Of a stretch of DNA of 64,000 nt, positions 1 to 11,827 are shown one piece after another (position 1 is the first letter of the stretch; each line of letters opens with the position of its first letter). Source of the stretch: Ricinus communis (Eukaryota > Streptophyta > Magnoliopsida > Malpighiales > Euphorbiaceae); contig NC_063264.1 in NCBI RefSeq assembly GCF_019578655.1, positions 8,535,213-8,599,212 on the forward strand, read 5' to 3'. The notes below the pieces were generated by a model. It made no database searches. It worked only from the letters and a program-made list of their open reading frames with translations, and was not told where the DNA came from. Both the position numbers and the translations under genes were made by a program.

Positions 1-11
1 ATTGGAATAAG

Positions 12-649
12 ATATGAACCTTGGCAACTTGTGACAAGACCCAATATGCATAATTGAAATAAGATCTCGAAGAAAGCTAAATTTGAACTTTAATGACCTT
101 GACCCAAAGATAACTTGTATCTTGAACCATGGTATAAGAAAGATTATTGACGCCACACTTAAGAAAGGTAAGAGGTGAGTGATAAGTCGATGTTGAATGC
201 TACAAGAATAAGTTCTTAATAAGTTCGAAGTTCTTCCAAAGAACCAAGCAAGAATAATTCTCACAAATATGTTTAACTCAAAATATTCATTTTCTTGTAC
301 CATTCGGCTACATATGGTTTAAATAGACAAAGACATTACTCTAATTTCCTATTTGCATAAAAAAAAAAAACTAAATAGGAATTAGCTAAAGTTATATGTT
401 GAATAGAAGTTTTCCTAAATAAACAAAATAAGGAACTATGCTTATTTAGGAAATAATAAAAAAATCTATTCTAAAAGGAAATAATAAAAGACATCCAATA
501 TAACAAAATAAGAAGCCTAATTGATTTAGTCAATCATAATTAATAAAGACATTACTAAATCAATTAAGATTTATTTCTAAATAATAAGATATGAGGCTGC
601 CTAATTGTTTCCTCTTTGAAGTTAATACACTCTTAAGTCAAACAACACA
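12..649 (-). repeat. LTR copy 1 of the left-hand array
   Basis: It aligns with the segments at 1,760-2,410 and 3,534-4,172 across its whole length. The outer end is decayed (GATATGAACC in place of TGACGTGAACC). The inner end CAACACA is inferred from the conserved TG...CA form shared by all three copies. Confidence 0.55.
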
Positions 650-910
650 TATTAGGCGTCTTTTTTTAGTTTTTTCTTCAAGAAAATTCATTTGAACCCT
701 TCCTTTTCAAGCATAAAGTGTGTCATGGCTTGAATAAGCCAAAAAACAAGCCCAAATGATCATGCACGGTTTGACCAACCTTGGGCTTCATATTTTCTCG
801 CATTTATCTTTCATGTCACGCCCCAAATCCACCAATCTTGTACATCCATATTTTCTTTCATAATTGGATCTTCTACTAAGACATTTTACAATGGTATTAC
901 ATTAATTTGC

Positions 911-1600
911 CTAAATAAGGCAAATTAATTTTTTTTCAGATAACGTTGCCATATACGAAATCTCATGCAATTCAAAAGCTTTAATTATTCTTATTGAATT
1001 CACATCATTCTCCTTTTCTTCGAAAATATTCGTCATCGAATCTTGTACATTGAAGTATGAAATGAGAACCTCGTTTCGTGCCTTTACTCTTCTATGCTCA
1101 TCCACTACTTGAAGCTCAAATGATATTGATTGTTGTGTAATTGGTAACTTCAAATCTGTAAATTGACTAAGAGAATCATCATTGTTAGTTAACAAATTAG
1201 AAAAAAAATTTCCATTTATAAAATTTTCAATACTAGCTCTATCGTCTTGCATAATTTTCTTAAAATCATCTTCTACCAATGGCATAGGCTCAACAATTGA
1301 CCCAATTTCATATTTAACATATCTTGTTAGAGTCAATGTATGAACTTTATCATTCATAATATCACCATCATGATTTATGATAGCAATATAGGTGGGATCA
1401 TCATCAATAGAAACGTATTCATCGAATGTGGGCACTTTAAGAACTTCATGGTTTGACTCTTTAGAAACTTCTTATTATTGCTCCATTTGTAACCTATCAT
1501 ATATTTCTTGTAATGTTTCCACATGTTCATATTTTTACACTTTGGGATAGTACTATTGTTGTCTTCTAGAATTCCTTTCCATTCGATCAAGATACCTATT
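911..1600 (-). pseudogene. Gag-like reading frame of array unit 1
   Basis: The longest open stretch encodes 174 residues (1,435 to 911, starting MPTFDEYVSIDDD). Broken coding sequence continues upstream toward the primer site and includes a charged, coiled-coil-like stretch rich in Lys, Arg and Asn. No zinc knuckle, protease or polymerase motif is present. The second unit carries the same protein in two overlapping frames (3,128-2,880 and 2,953-2,579), separated by a small insertion near 2,925, and extends about 40 residues further at its C-terminus. Position after a primer site makes a gag role likely, but I do not recognise the family. Confidence 0.45.
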
Positions 1601-1745
1601 CAGCGCATCAAATTTCTTCTTCATTCTTTCAAGTTGATATTAAACTTCATTGAAATAAAACTCCAAGCTTTGGAATATCTTTTCTTTTTAGTTTTTTTTT
1701 TGTATCAACAATAAAGTAAAGATAGATATAAAGATTCAGAGACTA

Positions 1746-1757
1746 GCTCTGATACCA
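1746..1757 (-). other. Primer binding site (tRNA-iMet type)
   Basis: On the minus strand the sequence is TGGTATCAGAGC, the common primer site of plant LTR retrotransposons, two bases from the LTR end. An identical site lies at 3,520-3,531 in the next unit. Confidence 0.8.
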
Positions 1758-1759
1758 AA

Positions 1760-2410
1760 TGACGTGAACCTTGACAACTTATGACAAGACCCAACACGCG
1801 GAATTGGAATAAGATTCCCAAGAAAGCTAAATCTGAACTTTGATAACCTTGACCTAAAGATAACTTGTATCTTGAACCTTGGTATAAGAAAGATTGTTGA
1901 CGCCACACTCAAGGAAGGAAGAAGGTGAGTGATAAGTCGATGTTGAACGCCACAAGAACAATTTCTTGATAAGTTCGAAGTTCTTCCAAAGAACCAAGTA
2001 AGAATAATTCTCTCAAATATGTTTAACTCAAAATATTCATTTTCTTTGTGCCATTCGGCTACATATGATTTAAATAGACAAAGATAATTCCCTAATTTTC
2101 TATTTGCATAAAGAAAATAAACTCAATAGGAATTAACTTAAAGTATATGCTAAATATAAGTTTGCCTAAATAAAAAAAAAAGAAACTATGCTTATTTAGG
2201 AAATAATAAAAAAATCTATTCTAAAAGGAAATAATAAAAGACTTCCAAAATAAAAAAATAAGAAGCCTAATTGATGTAGTCAATCATGATTAATAAAGAC
2301 ATGACTAAATCAATCAAGATTTATTCCTAAATAACAAGATAAATAACAAGATATGAGGCTGTCCTATTGTTTCCTCTTTGAAGTTAGCACATCTTAAGTC
2401 AAGCAACACA
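1760..2410 (-). repeat. LTR copy 2 of the left-hand array
   Basis: It lies between two internal regions and so serves as the 5' LTR of one unit and the 3' LTR of the next. On the minus strand it ends CACGTCA just before the primer site at 1,746-1,757. Confidence 0.6.
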
Positions 2411-2578
2411 TGTTAGGCGCCTTTTTTTAGTTTCCTCTTCAAGGAAATTCATTTGGAAACCCTTCCTTTTCAAGCATAAAGCGTGTCATGGCTTGAATAA
2501 GCCTAAAAACAAGCCCAAATGATCATGCACGGTTTGACCAACCTTGGGCTTCATAATTTATTACATTTATCTTTCATG

Positions 2579-3237
2579 CTATGCCCTAAATCCACCAATC
2601 TTGTACATCCATATTTTTTTTTTCATAATTGGATCTTCTATTAAGGCATTTGATATTGGCATTGCATTAATTTGCTTAAATAAGGTAAATTGATTTCTTT
2701 CAGATAACGTTGCCATATACAAAATCTCATGCAATTCAAAAGCTTTAATTATTCTTATTGGATTCACATCATTCTTCCTTTCTTCGAAAAGATTCGTCTT
2801 CGAATCTTGTTCATTGAAGTATGAAATGAGAACCTCTTTTTGTGCCTTTACTCTTCTATGCTCATCCACTGCTTGAAGTTCAAATGATATTGATTGTTGT
2901 GTAATTGGTAACTTCAAATCTGTAATAAAAAAATTGACTAAGAGAATCATCATTGTTAGTTAATAAATTACAAAACAACTTTCCATTTATAGAATTTCCA
3001 ATACTAGCTTTATCGTCTTGCATAATTTTCTTGAAATCATCTTCCACCAATGGCATAGGCTCAACAATTGACCCAATTTCATATTTAACATCTCTTGTTA
3101 GAGTTAATGTATGAACTTTATCATTCATAATATCACCATCATGATTTATGATAGCAATATAGGTGGGATCATCATCAATAGAAACTTATTCATCGTATGT
3201 GGGCACTTTAAGAACTTCATGGTTTGACTCTTTAGAA
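2579..3237 (-). pseudogene. Gag-like reading frame of array unit 2, frameshifted
   Basis: This copy of the protein at 911-1,435 is split by a short insertion near 2,925 (an added run of A), so the frame changes between its N-terminal part (3,128-2,940) and its C-terminal part (2,920-2,579). The second part carries a C-terminal tail ending IGGFRA that the first unit has lost to a frameshift. No function beyond a probable element-encoded structural role can be assigned. Confidence 0.45.
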
Positions 3238-3533
3238 ACTTCTTGTTGTTACTCCATTGTAACCTATCATATATTTCTTGTAACATTTCCACATGTTCAT
3301 AACTTTTCACTTTAGGATAGTACTATTGTTGTCTTCTAGAATTCCTCTCCATTTGATTAAGATGCTTGTCCAGCTTATCAAATTTCTTCTCCATTCTTTC
3401 AAGTTAATATTGAACTTCATTGAAATAAAACTCCAAGCTTTGGAACATCTTTTCTTTTTAGTTTATTTTTTTTTGTATCAACAATAAAGTAAAGATAGAT
3501 ATACAGATTTAGAGACTTAGCTCTGATACCAAA

Positions 3534-4172
3534 TGACGTGAATCTTGACAACTTGTGACAAGATCCAACACGCGGAATTGGAATAAGATTCCCAAGAAAG
3601 CTAAATCTGAACTTTGATAACCTTGACCCAAAGATAACTTGTATCTTGAACCTTGGTATAAGAAAGATTGTTGACGCCACACTCAAGGAAGGTAGAAGGT
3701 GAGTGATAAGTCGATGTTGAATGCCACAAGAACAATTTCTTGATAAGTTCGAAGTTCTCCCAAAGAACCAAGTAAGAATAATTCTCACAAATATGTTTAA
3801 CTCAAAATATTCATTTTTTTGTACCATTCGGCTACATATGATTTAATAGACAAAGGCACTACCCTAATTTTCTATTTGCATAAAGAAAATAAACTAAATA
3901 GGGATTAACTAAAAGTATATGTTAAATAGAAGTTTTCCTAAATAAACAAAATAAGGAACTATGCTTTTTTAGGAAATAATAAAAAAACCTATTCTAAAAG
4001 GAAATAATAAAAGACTTCCAAAATAACAAAATAAGAAGCCTAATTGATTTAGTCAATCATAATCAATAAAGACATGACTAAATCAATCAAAATTTATTCC
4101 TAAATAACAAGATATGCGACTACCCTATTGTTTCCTCTTTGAAGTTAGCACACTCTTAAGTCAAGCAACACA
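3534..4172 (-). repeat. LTR copy 3 of the left-hand array
   Basis: It begins TGACGTG next to the primer site at 3,520-3,531. Internal sequence follows on its right for only about 360 bases before all similarity stops. Confidence 0.6.
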
Positions 4173-4530
4173 TATTAAGCGCCTTTTTTTAGTTTTCTCT
4201 TCAAAGAAATTCATTTGGCCCCTTCCTTTTCAAGCATAAAACATGTCATGGCTTGAATAAGCCTAAAAACAAGCCCAAATGATCATTCACGGTTTGGCCA
4301 ACCTTGGGCTTCATATTTTCTCGCATTTATTTTTCATGTCACGCCCCCAATCCACCAATCTTGTATATCCATCTTTTCTTTCATAATTGGATCTTCTACT
4401 AAGGCATTTGACATTTGCATTTTATTAATTTGCCTAAATAAGGCAAATTGATTTCTTTCAGATAACATTGTCATACACGAAATCTCATGCAATTCAAAAG
4501 CTTTAATTATTCTTATTAGATTCGCATCAG

Positions 4531-5041
4531 TTTAGAAGCTAATGAAAGGTAATCTAAAAGAATTTTATCTACTCAAGTCATTCCCCAATGATGAAAAAAA
4601 TAATTGGACTCAATTTGCTCTTAAGAGTGGAACTTCCTAAATTTATGTTTGATGAGTGTTTTTAGGTTGATGAGTTTGGTTCTAAAATTGTACATAACAT
4701 ATATTATTACTAGCTTTGATGAAGATGTTTAACTTTGCAAACTAGTATAGATTAGGCCTATTATTTACTAGCTTTTAGGTGCATCAAGAATAACACTAAA
4801 TCATTCACTTATGAACTACTTTGATGCTTTACTCCTTGAAAAATTTAAATTTGTTGAGTTTTAGGTACTTTAAAGTTGCTTTTTACTAATTGGTATATAA
4901 ATGTATCAAGTTACTATTGAGTTCTTGGTATTTTGTAAAATTTGAATTTATTAAGGCCGGATGAATTTTGAATTTCAATTGCTTTAAATATAGGTATAAT
5001 ACACATTGATAAAAAAAAATTCTATTTTAGTTTATTGATAC
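4531..5041. other. No gene recognised
   Basis: About 500 bases lie between the truncated third array unit and the next repeat. I see no reading frame of note, primer site or terminal repeat here. Confidence 0.5.
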
Positions 5042-6321
5042 TGATGTGTCTTTTTTAGTACTCGCAAGTGCACGAACCGTTCCTATATTAAGGGTAAGTT
5101 CACCACGAGGTCGATCTCTCAAGAAACTATAAGGCCACTTATTATAAAGACTAATTATCAACATAAGACAATAAAAGTAAATTTAAATACTCTAAATCAG
5201 TATGTTGAGAGAAGAATATTCATAAAGTAAAGTAACTAAATAATAAATAAATATGCAATACAAATGTAAATACTTATAATCTAAAACTATATGTTAAAGA
5301 TAGTATTTAGTCTAGCCATTTACTTAGTAATCTCTTTGTTTTATTTTAAGCCTAGATCTAATGAATTAGATGGCGATATGCCTTTTTCCCTAAATCACTC
5401 AAGCTAATGATGCAACCTAGGTTTCTTATGCCCACATAGATTAAAGTAAAGATGATGTTTCTAATACTTTTAACCTAAAGATTTTCATAACAATTACTAT
5501 TGTTGAATTAATATGATGGTTAATTAATAATAATAACTAAAACTAATAAAGATATGAAGATAAAGAAATCATTCATTAAATAAATAAATAACAAGGTTCA
5601 TACAAAAGTAAAAAGGTTAAAATAAACACAGATGAAAACTAGCCTAACATATTTAACCTAATGATCATGATATTAAATAGAAAGACAAAAAATAATAAAA
5701 TAAAAACTCCCTCTAGATCAAGGATTTCTTCAAGTAGGAAGAGAATTGGTCCTCACTCTCCACTTCCTGAAAAACTCCTTAGATCTTAAAAAAATGTAAT
5801 GAAAACTAAACTAAAAAGTTTATGGAAAACTGTAGAGAATTATGAAGAGAACAATGGTGGGCATGTGTAGAGAGTAGATAGGAGAAAACTCCCTTCCTCC
5901 TTAGAATTAGGTTTTGCAGAGATTTATAGAGAGAAGAGTCCTCCTTTATATAAATGTCCCTAGAGATAAATATACTTAAATAAGTCTATCTAATAGATAA
6001 AACTTTAAGTATCTTTATCTCCACCAAATATTATCCCATAAATAACTCTTAATATAAATCCTAATAATTATACAAAATGACTAAAATATCCCTTGGGTCT
6101 TGTAATTAGCAGTTAATGCGTCTTAATCTTGGACCTTGACACGAACATGTCCAATTAAGCTTATTTTAGCTCCATATTTTCCTCTTTTTACTAATATTTC
6201 TGAAAATAGACAATTAAGCTTAAGTAAGGTAAAAGCAGATATTTTCACCATTTTATATATAGAAATATACCACTAAAGCTCTAAAAATCCATATATATCT
6301 ATACATAATTTGGACCGATCA
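5042..6321 (+). mobile_element. Probable solo LTR (about 1.28 kb)
   Basis: The segment starts TGATGTG and ends CCGATCA, and it is flanked by GATAC (5,037-5,041) and GATAT (6,322-6,326), a five-base target duplication with one mismatch. It has a promoter-like TATATAAATG at about 5,945, no primer site, and no coding frame. A stretch near 5,065-5,130 (AAGTGCACGAACC, then GGTCGATCTCTCAAG) resembles a sequence I recall from LTRs of large plant retroelements. Superfamily not assigned. It would be the product of LTR-LTR recombination. Confidence 0.5.
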
Positions 6322-6326
6322 GATAT

Positions 6327-6660
6327 CCTCTAACTAATGAAATATTGATATTAATTCTTTCTTTTGTAATTAATAATTTTTTATTTCATTATTATTATTT
6401 TAAAAAATATATTTCTAAACTTAGCCTTATTTTCTTTACGAAAATAGATTTTTATTATATATATTTTTTAAAATATTTTAGAAATTATTTTAAAATTCAA
6501 ATTTAAAGAGGTATCTAAACAATGAATTCGAAATATAGGATTTCAAATCTTTATACCATCCAAATAGGGGTTCTGTAACTTGATGGATTTCAAATCTTGG
6601 GTTTCAAATATTGAATTTCAAATCCAAATACACGAATTCAAATGCATACTTGATGAAATA
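6327..6660. other. AT-rich spacer
   Basis: This low-complexity AT-rich DNA repeats the theme ATTTCAAAT several times between 6,490 and 6,625. No coding potential was seen. Confidence 0.5.
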
Positions 6661-9600
6661 AAATTTCAATGAAGATGTGTCAATTGCAAGACGCTAACAT
6701 TATCGAACCAACATAGCCCGATTAAAACAACTGACATCTTTGAAATCCATACTTCCAATATCTTTAGGAAGACACATAAAATCACATTTCGCCAAATGAA
6801 GTTTCTATTGTGATCTTGAAGACCCCGTTATAAATTTACACCTCTTTCACTAGGTTACTTATAAAGAGAAACTACGAGTTTGAAACAATTCATTTGTAGG
6901 CTGAAATGGACTGAACTACTGCTTCCAAGGGAATTTCTTTACCAACAACTTATTACACTTGCTCCTTCCACCCTTGAAGTTTAGCCTCTTGTCTTTTGTA
7001 GAAGAAGAAGAAGCTATTTTCTTACTTTTGCCCATACAAGCCAGTAATGCTAAGATAAAATTTCATTGAAAGCAATGGCAGATTTCCTATAGTTTACCTT
7101 TTGGCTAGAAGCTTCTTTATAAAAGCTAGAATATATTTAATCTCCATTACTTTCTCTAACACTTGTTTTTTAAAAAAATGGATTGTTATTAGCGAAAAAA
7201 AATTGTGAATGGGTTAGACTAGGCGGGTCCCAATACATATTTAAGTAGTTAATTAGGCTAACAATTTAAATAAAGATTGAGCTTAAATAAAATAGGCTAG
7301 ACCTAGGTGGACCTCACATGCTGTAATGGTTGCTTGTAGAAATATAACTATTGCATTTATAGGGAATAACCCGTTAAACAATAAAATTAAAAATGAGGAT
7401 ACAAAAATGAAAAAGTTAGCTTTCAAATCCATCTCTGAATATGGTGAAGCTTCCTTATGGAATCGAGAAACGCCACTCAATTAGTAAAAATATCATAGAG
7501 AATTTTCTAGAAGGCGACTCCCATCTCCGCTTTATTCTTTGTGACTAGTTAACATGTTCTTATTAGATTGAAAACTCTTGCAGTGTCGAAGTTGATATAA
7601 ACACTTGGGTATGTGCCCAAAACTGATATCCACAGGTAGTAGCCAAGCTAGGTTAGTACGATTAAGGAAACCAAAAGCCTTAGAATCTAGTGGAGGCCAA
7701 ACTCTATGTTCGGGCAAGTTGGGGTGCCTAATCCCTTCCCATCACGTACATAACTTTCCGAACCCAAATCTTTGATTCAGGGTGGGGAAGAGTTAGGCTC
7801 TCTGTGAGAAATCTGAGCCGCCATCGTTCGTCTCTCTATATTGTTTCAATTATCTTTCTCAGGGGAAATTGTTGGACATGCACGCCCCACAGACGGACTT
7901 GAAGCAAAGATCTACCCTCGACATTTTTAAGCAAACTTGACAAACCCTCAACACATATCAAGAAAAGACAAGAGGATAAAGGGTCCCCTTATCTAATACC
8001 TCTAAAGGAACCAAATAACCAAAAGGTTTGCCATTAATCAAAAAGCTTTATGAAACCGAGTATAAGCATCTGCAAACTTTCTCTATCCAAGCTGCTGAAA
8101 CATGTAGTATCACCATCACAGTTAGTAAAAAGCCCAACTCAACATGGTACAAGCCTTCGCCATATCTAATTCTAAAGCACACTTAACCTCAACACCTCTC
8201 TTTATAAAATTAATGAATTCAAACCCAGTAATAGCATGGGAACAAAGGGACTTTAGGCGATTAATAAGTGCTTTAGTGAAAATATTGAACAGATTACACA
8301 AACTTATTGGACATGATTCTATCATTTTATTTGCTTTCTTTACTTTTGGAATCGACACCACCAATGTTCTATTAACAGTCTCCAAATTCGAGCTTAGATA
8401 AAGCATTAATCTAATTGTCGAATAGACTTTTGTTTGGATAATATCCTAGTATCTTTGATAAAATAAAGGCGGCATACCATCAATACTTAAAGATGTAGTC
8501 ATAGGCATTTGGAATACCGTCCTCCTAATTTCCTCATCAGTAACCTCAACATCCAAGAAGTCATTATCAATCTTATCAACAGATTGAGAATTGTAGCAAT
8601 ATGATTCTACCCAACAAAGAAGAGGTAAATAGTTCTCTATAGTATTCAATAATTAAATACTCCAAACCGTTCGAGTTTGCAACCTATCCATTAAAATCTT
8701 CTAATCCTAAGATCTCAACTTTGGTGCTTCCGCTAGAAGCTCTTTTATAAGGAAAATGAGTATTTTTATCATCATTTTAAAGCCAATTCACACATGAATG
8801 TTGTTTCTGATATGTCTTTTCATAATCTAATGACACTTTTTAACCATAAGAACTATGTTAAATTTTATGTTTGGAGCTGTTTCGCATTACCTTTCCAAAC
8901 CATATTGAAAATACACCTTCCATTCATGTTGACCAAAATTGATCTTACTCCTTAGCATTAAAGCTGAACTATAATTACCAATCCTTTCTAAAACCAAATT
9001 AATAGGACCAGAAGCTTAAGATAATTACTGAGCTAATTTAATCTCATATTTGCACTCTTCATGATCAACCCAAACTTCTACAGGATGAGATCTGCTAAAA
9101 TATTTACCCTTTTGCTGAAATTGAGAGGAACTTTATTTTCCAAAACCAAACTAAGAACCCTCTTCAACATGGAGAAGAAGTAGCCTATGATCGAATAGAA
9201 AAAAAAGAAGATAAGTGTTTGAAAAAAGAACGCTAGAAAGATATTAGTAAACTACGTAGTAGAAAAGACTATCAATTCTTTCAAGAATTTCATACCTCCC
9301 CACTTGCTTGTTCTACCATGTAAACATAGGCCCCGAATAGCCGATATCTACAACTAAGCATCTATAGCCTCTTTGAAGTTATTTAACTGACAATATATTT
9401 CACTTTTCCATTACTTTCTACCAATTCTGCAAAATCTCATCATATCACCACCACATACCCATAGAAGATATAATCGCAAGCTTTTATAAAAGCCCTCAAG
9501 GAAAATTCCTTTTAAACCCAATAAGATGCCATTTTAGAGAATTAGAATAAGAAACAATTTTGCCAGTATGACAATAAGAACAACCAATAATTTCAACAAG

Positions 9601-9760
9601 TATTATATTATTCCAAAATAGGATAAGACTACCTTTCAACCTAGATCTATTAAAATTAAAAAAAAATTAGAAAAACCAAGTTTCATATAAATCCTTTCAA
9701 ATTTGAGATAGAATCACTTTAATTTCTATTAGTAAAACCAACTGTGGGTACCGGGAATGT
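6660..9760 (-). pseudogene. Decayed LINE (L1-like) ORF2: endonuclease plus reverse transcriptase
   Basis: Read on the minus strand, plant LINE ORF2 landmarks occur in the right order in shifting frames. Endonuclease-like sequence is near 9,660-9,560 (LILFWNN) and 9,400-9,170. The linker with VNWL and DKNTHF, then KRASS, lies near 8,800-8,730. The RT segment EEIRRTVFQMP...DGMPPLFYQRY is at 8,550-8,450, VVSIPKVKKANKM near 8,350, and GIR-stop-GDPLSSCLFLICVEGLSSLL near 8,000-7,930. A further piece near 6,860-6,670 (CLPKDIGSMDFKDVSCFN) fits the region after the RT. Stops (one at 7,989-7,991) and frameshifts are frequent, so it is dead. The YADD/FADD box was not found: the RT is interrupted near 7,860 by unrelated sequence. 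Confidence 0.75.
7490..7860. repeat. Insertion-like segment inside the LINE relic
   Basis: This segment breaks the LINE RT similarity at about 7,860. It contains GGTGCCTAATCCCTTCCC followed by CCGAACCC, a pattern I recall from dispersed plant repeats. Its ends could not be defined. Confidence 0.35.
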
Positions 9761-11825
9761 GCATGATTTTGCAATACTTTAACATCCTATGGTCCTTAAA
9801 GAGCACCGATATCAAATTGGTGGCCATTTATGAATATTAAACAGATGTTGGCACCCATTTCAGCTTCTGAAAAATTCATGTAGTTAATCTTGTGATGTTA
9901 ACTCCTTGAAACATTCTTCCCCCTTACACTTCTTATCTGCTAAATCATTTTCTAGGTCATGCTTTGCTCGTCATATCCCTACTGACTTCTTAGACAAAGA
10001 CTTGGCCAACAAACATAAAGGTTAGTCATCATCACTTCAAAGCATATTTCTTACAGAGTTTGGCAAACGAACTTTGTTCTTCGAGTTAATAGCCATCTTG
10101 TTACTGACTAACATTCTTAAAGGCCTGGTTTTTCAAGAATCTGTATAGCATGCAAGGGAAAAAAGTATGAAAACTTAATAGATTCATAATTGGAAGCAAT
10201 ACTTGGGCTTGTGCTAAATCCTTAACAAATGTAGTATTGTCAACACTTGATTAAACTAATTGGATCCTTACACACCTTACTCCTGAAACACTATGTCATT
10301 ATGAACACATCCACTATGTTAAGCAATTGTTGGACAGAAAGGAGCTCGCTTGAAGAAGGATTTAAAATTCTGCAATAACCATTTTTAATCTTCGAGGAAG
10401 GTTCCCCAACAATATTTGTACCAACTGAAAATAACTGCACCTTTCATTATTACCTTTGGCAAAGTTACATTTTTACCCTTACCATGAACCAAAGGTTTCA
10501 TGAACTTTGAACAGTACAAAACAAAAGACTGAATGTGAATTCTTTTTTGAGTGCTTGTAGATGGATTCTTGATCGACATCGAGACTTTTTGCTTCCAAGC
10601 TTACTGATTAGTCAACTTTGAATGTAACGAAATAAAAGACTGAATATGGGCAAATTATAAGATGGACCCTGTCCATATAGCTTTATGGACCTAGGGGTCT
10701 ATCCGGACCCATTTTATTTGTAAAAGAATATATGTTGGCATTTGACACACACGTCAAACGCTAATGCAATTCTTTTTGAAATTTTTTTATATCCATTAAT
10801 TTTGTATCAAATATTCATTAACTTATGTTCATTAAACATGTGTTGAATTTTTATTGTTTAAACATAAATTGTTCATTATTTGTTAACTTAATTTTATTGA
10901 AAAGATATATGTAACACAAATATAAATATTTGTAGTACAATTTTAGCTTGATGTTTTTTTTGTTTACTAACTGTGTAAAGACTATTTATATTATGTCTAT
11001 ATTAAATCTGTTCATTTGAATGAATTACTGGGTTAATTTTCATTAATAACGAATATCCATTGACAAACTAATGAATATTATGTCTTTATATAATGAATGT
11101 TTACATCAATCATAATTTTTTTTAATATGTATCACAAAAACAATAAAAGCTTTCATAAATAATTAATATTTTTATTTGAGATTATTGATGAACATTATAT
11201 ATACAGATAATGACCAATAATATTACACTGATAAATAATATATGAAACATAATGAACATGAACATTAACCGTAATGAATATTAAGTTTATATAATGAATA
11301 TTTCAATACAAAGAAAATTATTTGTTATAGAAAATTACATCTAATGGACAGTATACATAAAGAAAATAAATATTTTAGTACATATAAATGAATAAAAGAA
11401 TATTGATATGTATTTGGACTACTAAATTTTTTTTTGACTCGTGTTACTTTATTTTCACACATATGATTATTAATTTTGACAGGTGTACTTATTATTGATA
11501 CGTAGAATTCAAATTTATGTATAATTTTATAGTTTTTCTATTAATTTATTGATTTTTTATATTATTATATTAATAAAGTCTTAAAATAAAAAATTAACGA
11601 AGACATTAAAAAGATTTAATTTATTAATATTTTAAATACTTTAAGTAATTATAAAATATTTAAAAAAATATTTAATTTTATACATAAATTCAATTTATAT
11701 TAATATTTACAATCAAATAATTACGATGGTTATACAACAGGCGGGTAGAGGACTAGTTTTCATAAATATATAAAAAAGTTTATTCAAAATATTTTTTTAA
11801 TATAATATTAATTTTAAATCCATTT
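9761..11825. other. No intact gene; decayed repeat then strongly AT-rich DNA
   Basis: 9,761-10,640 may be the far 5' part of the LINE relic, but I could not recognise a domain. A 64-residue minus-strand frame at 10,385-10,579 has no features. From 10,640 to 11,825 the base composition becomes strongly AT-rich, up to the abrupt start of gypsy RT coding at about 11,828. The GC-richer ACAGGCGGGTAGAGGACTAG near 11,737-11,756 ends like a Helitron, but no partner 5' end was found. Confidence 0.4.
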
Positions 11826-11827
11826 TA

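Larger units (their letters stand above)
12..4530 (-). mobile_element. Tandem array of a small non-autonomous LTR retrotransposon (LTR-int-LTR-int-LTR)
   Basis: Three head-to-tail copies of one sequence start near 12, 1,760 and 3,534, a period of about 1.75-1.77 kb; the third breaks off near 4,530. On the minus strand each full unit reads LTR, then a tRNA-iMet-type primer site (TGGTATCAGAGC), then about 1.1 kb of internal sequence with a short gag-like reading frame. I place the LTRs at about 12-649, 1,760-2,410 and 3,534-4,172, because each begins TGACGTG (or a decayed form) and ends CAACACA on the plus strand. No RT, integrase or RNase H can be read, so it is of TRIM/LARD type and would need another element's enzymes. 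Shared LTRs between units suggest unequal recombination. The primer sites and repeat structure are visible directly; the inner LTR boundaries are inferred. Confidence 0.7.

Noticed and set aside
10640..11760. Possible Helitron ending in CTAG near 11,756 (a similar ACTAGTT occurs near 22,322)
   Set aside because: No hairpin of the expected form just before the end and no 5' TC terminus could be identified.
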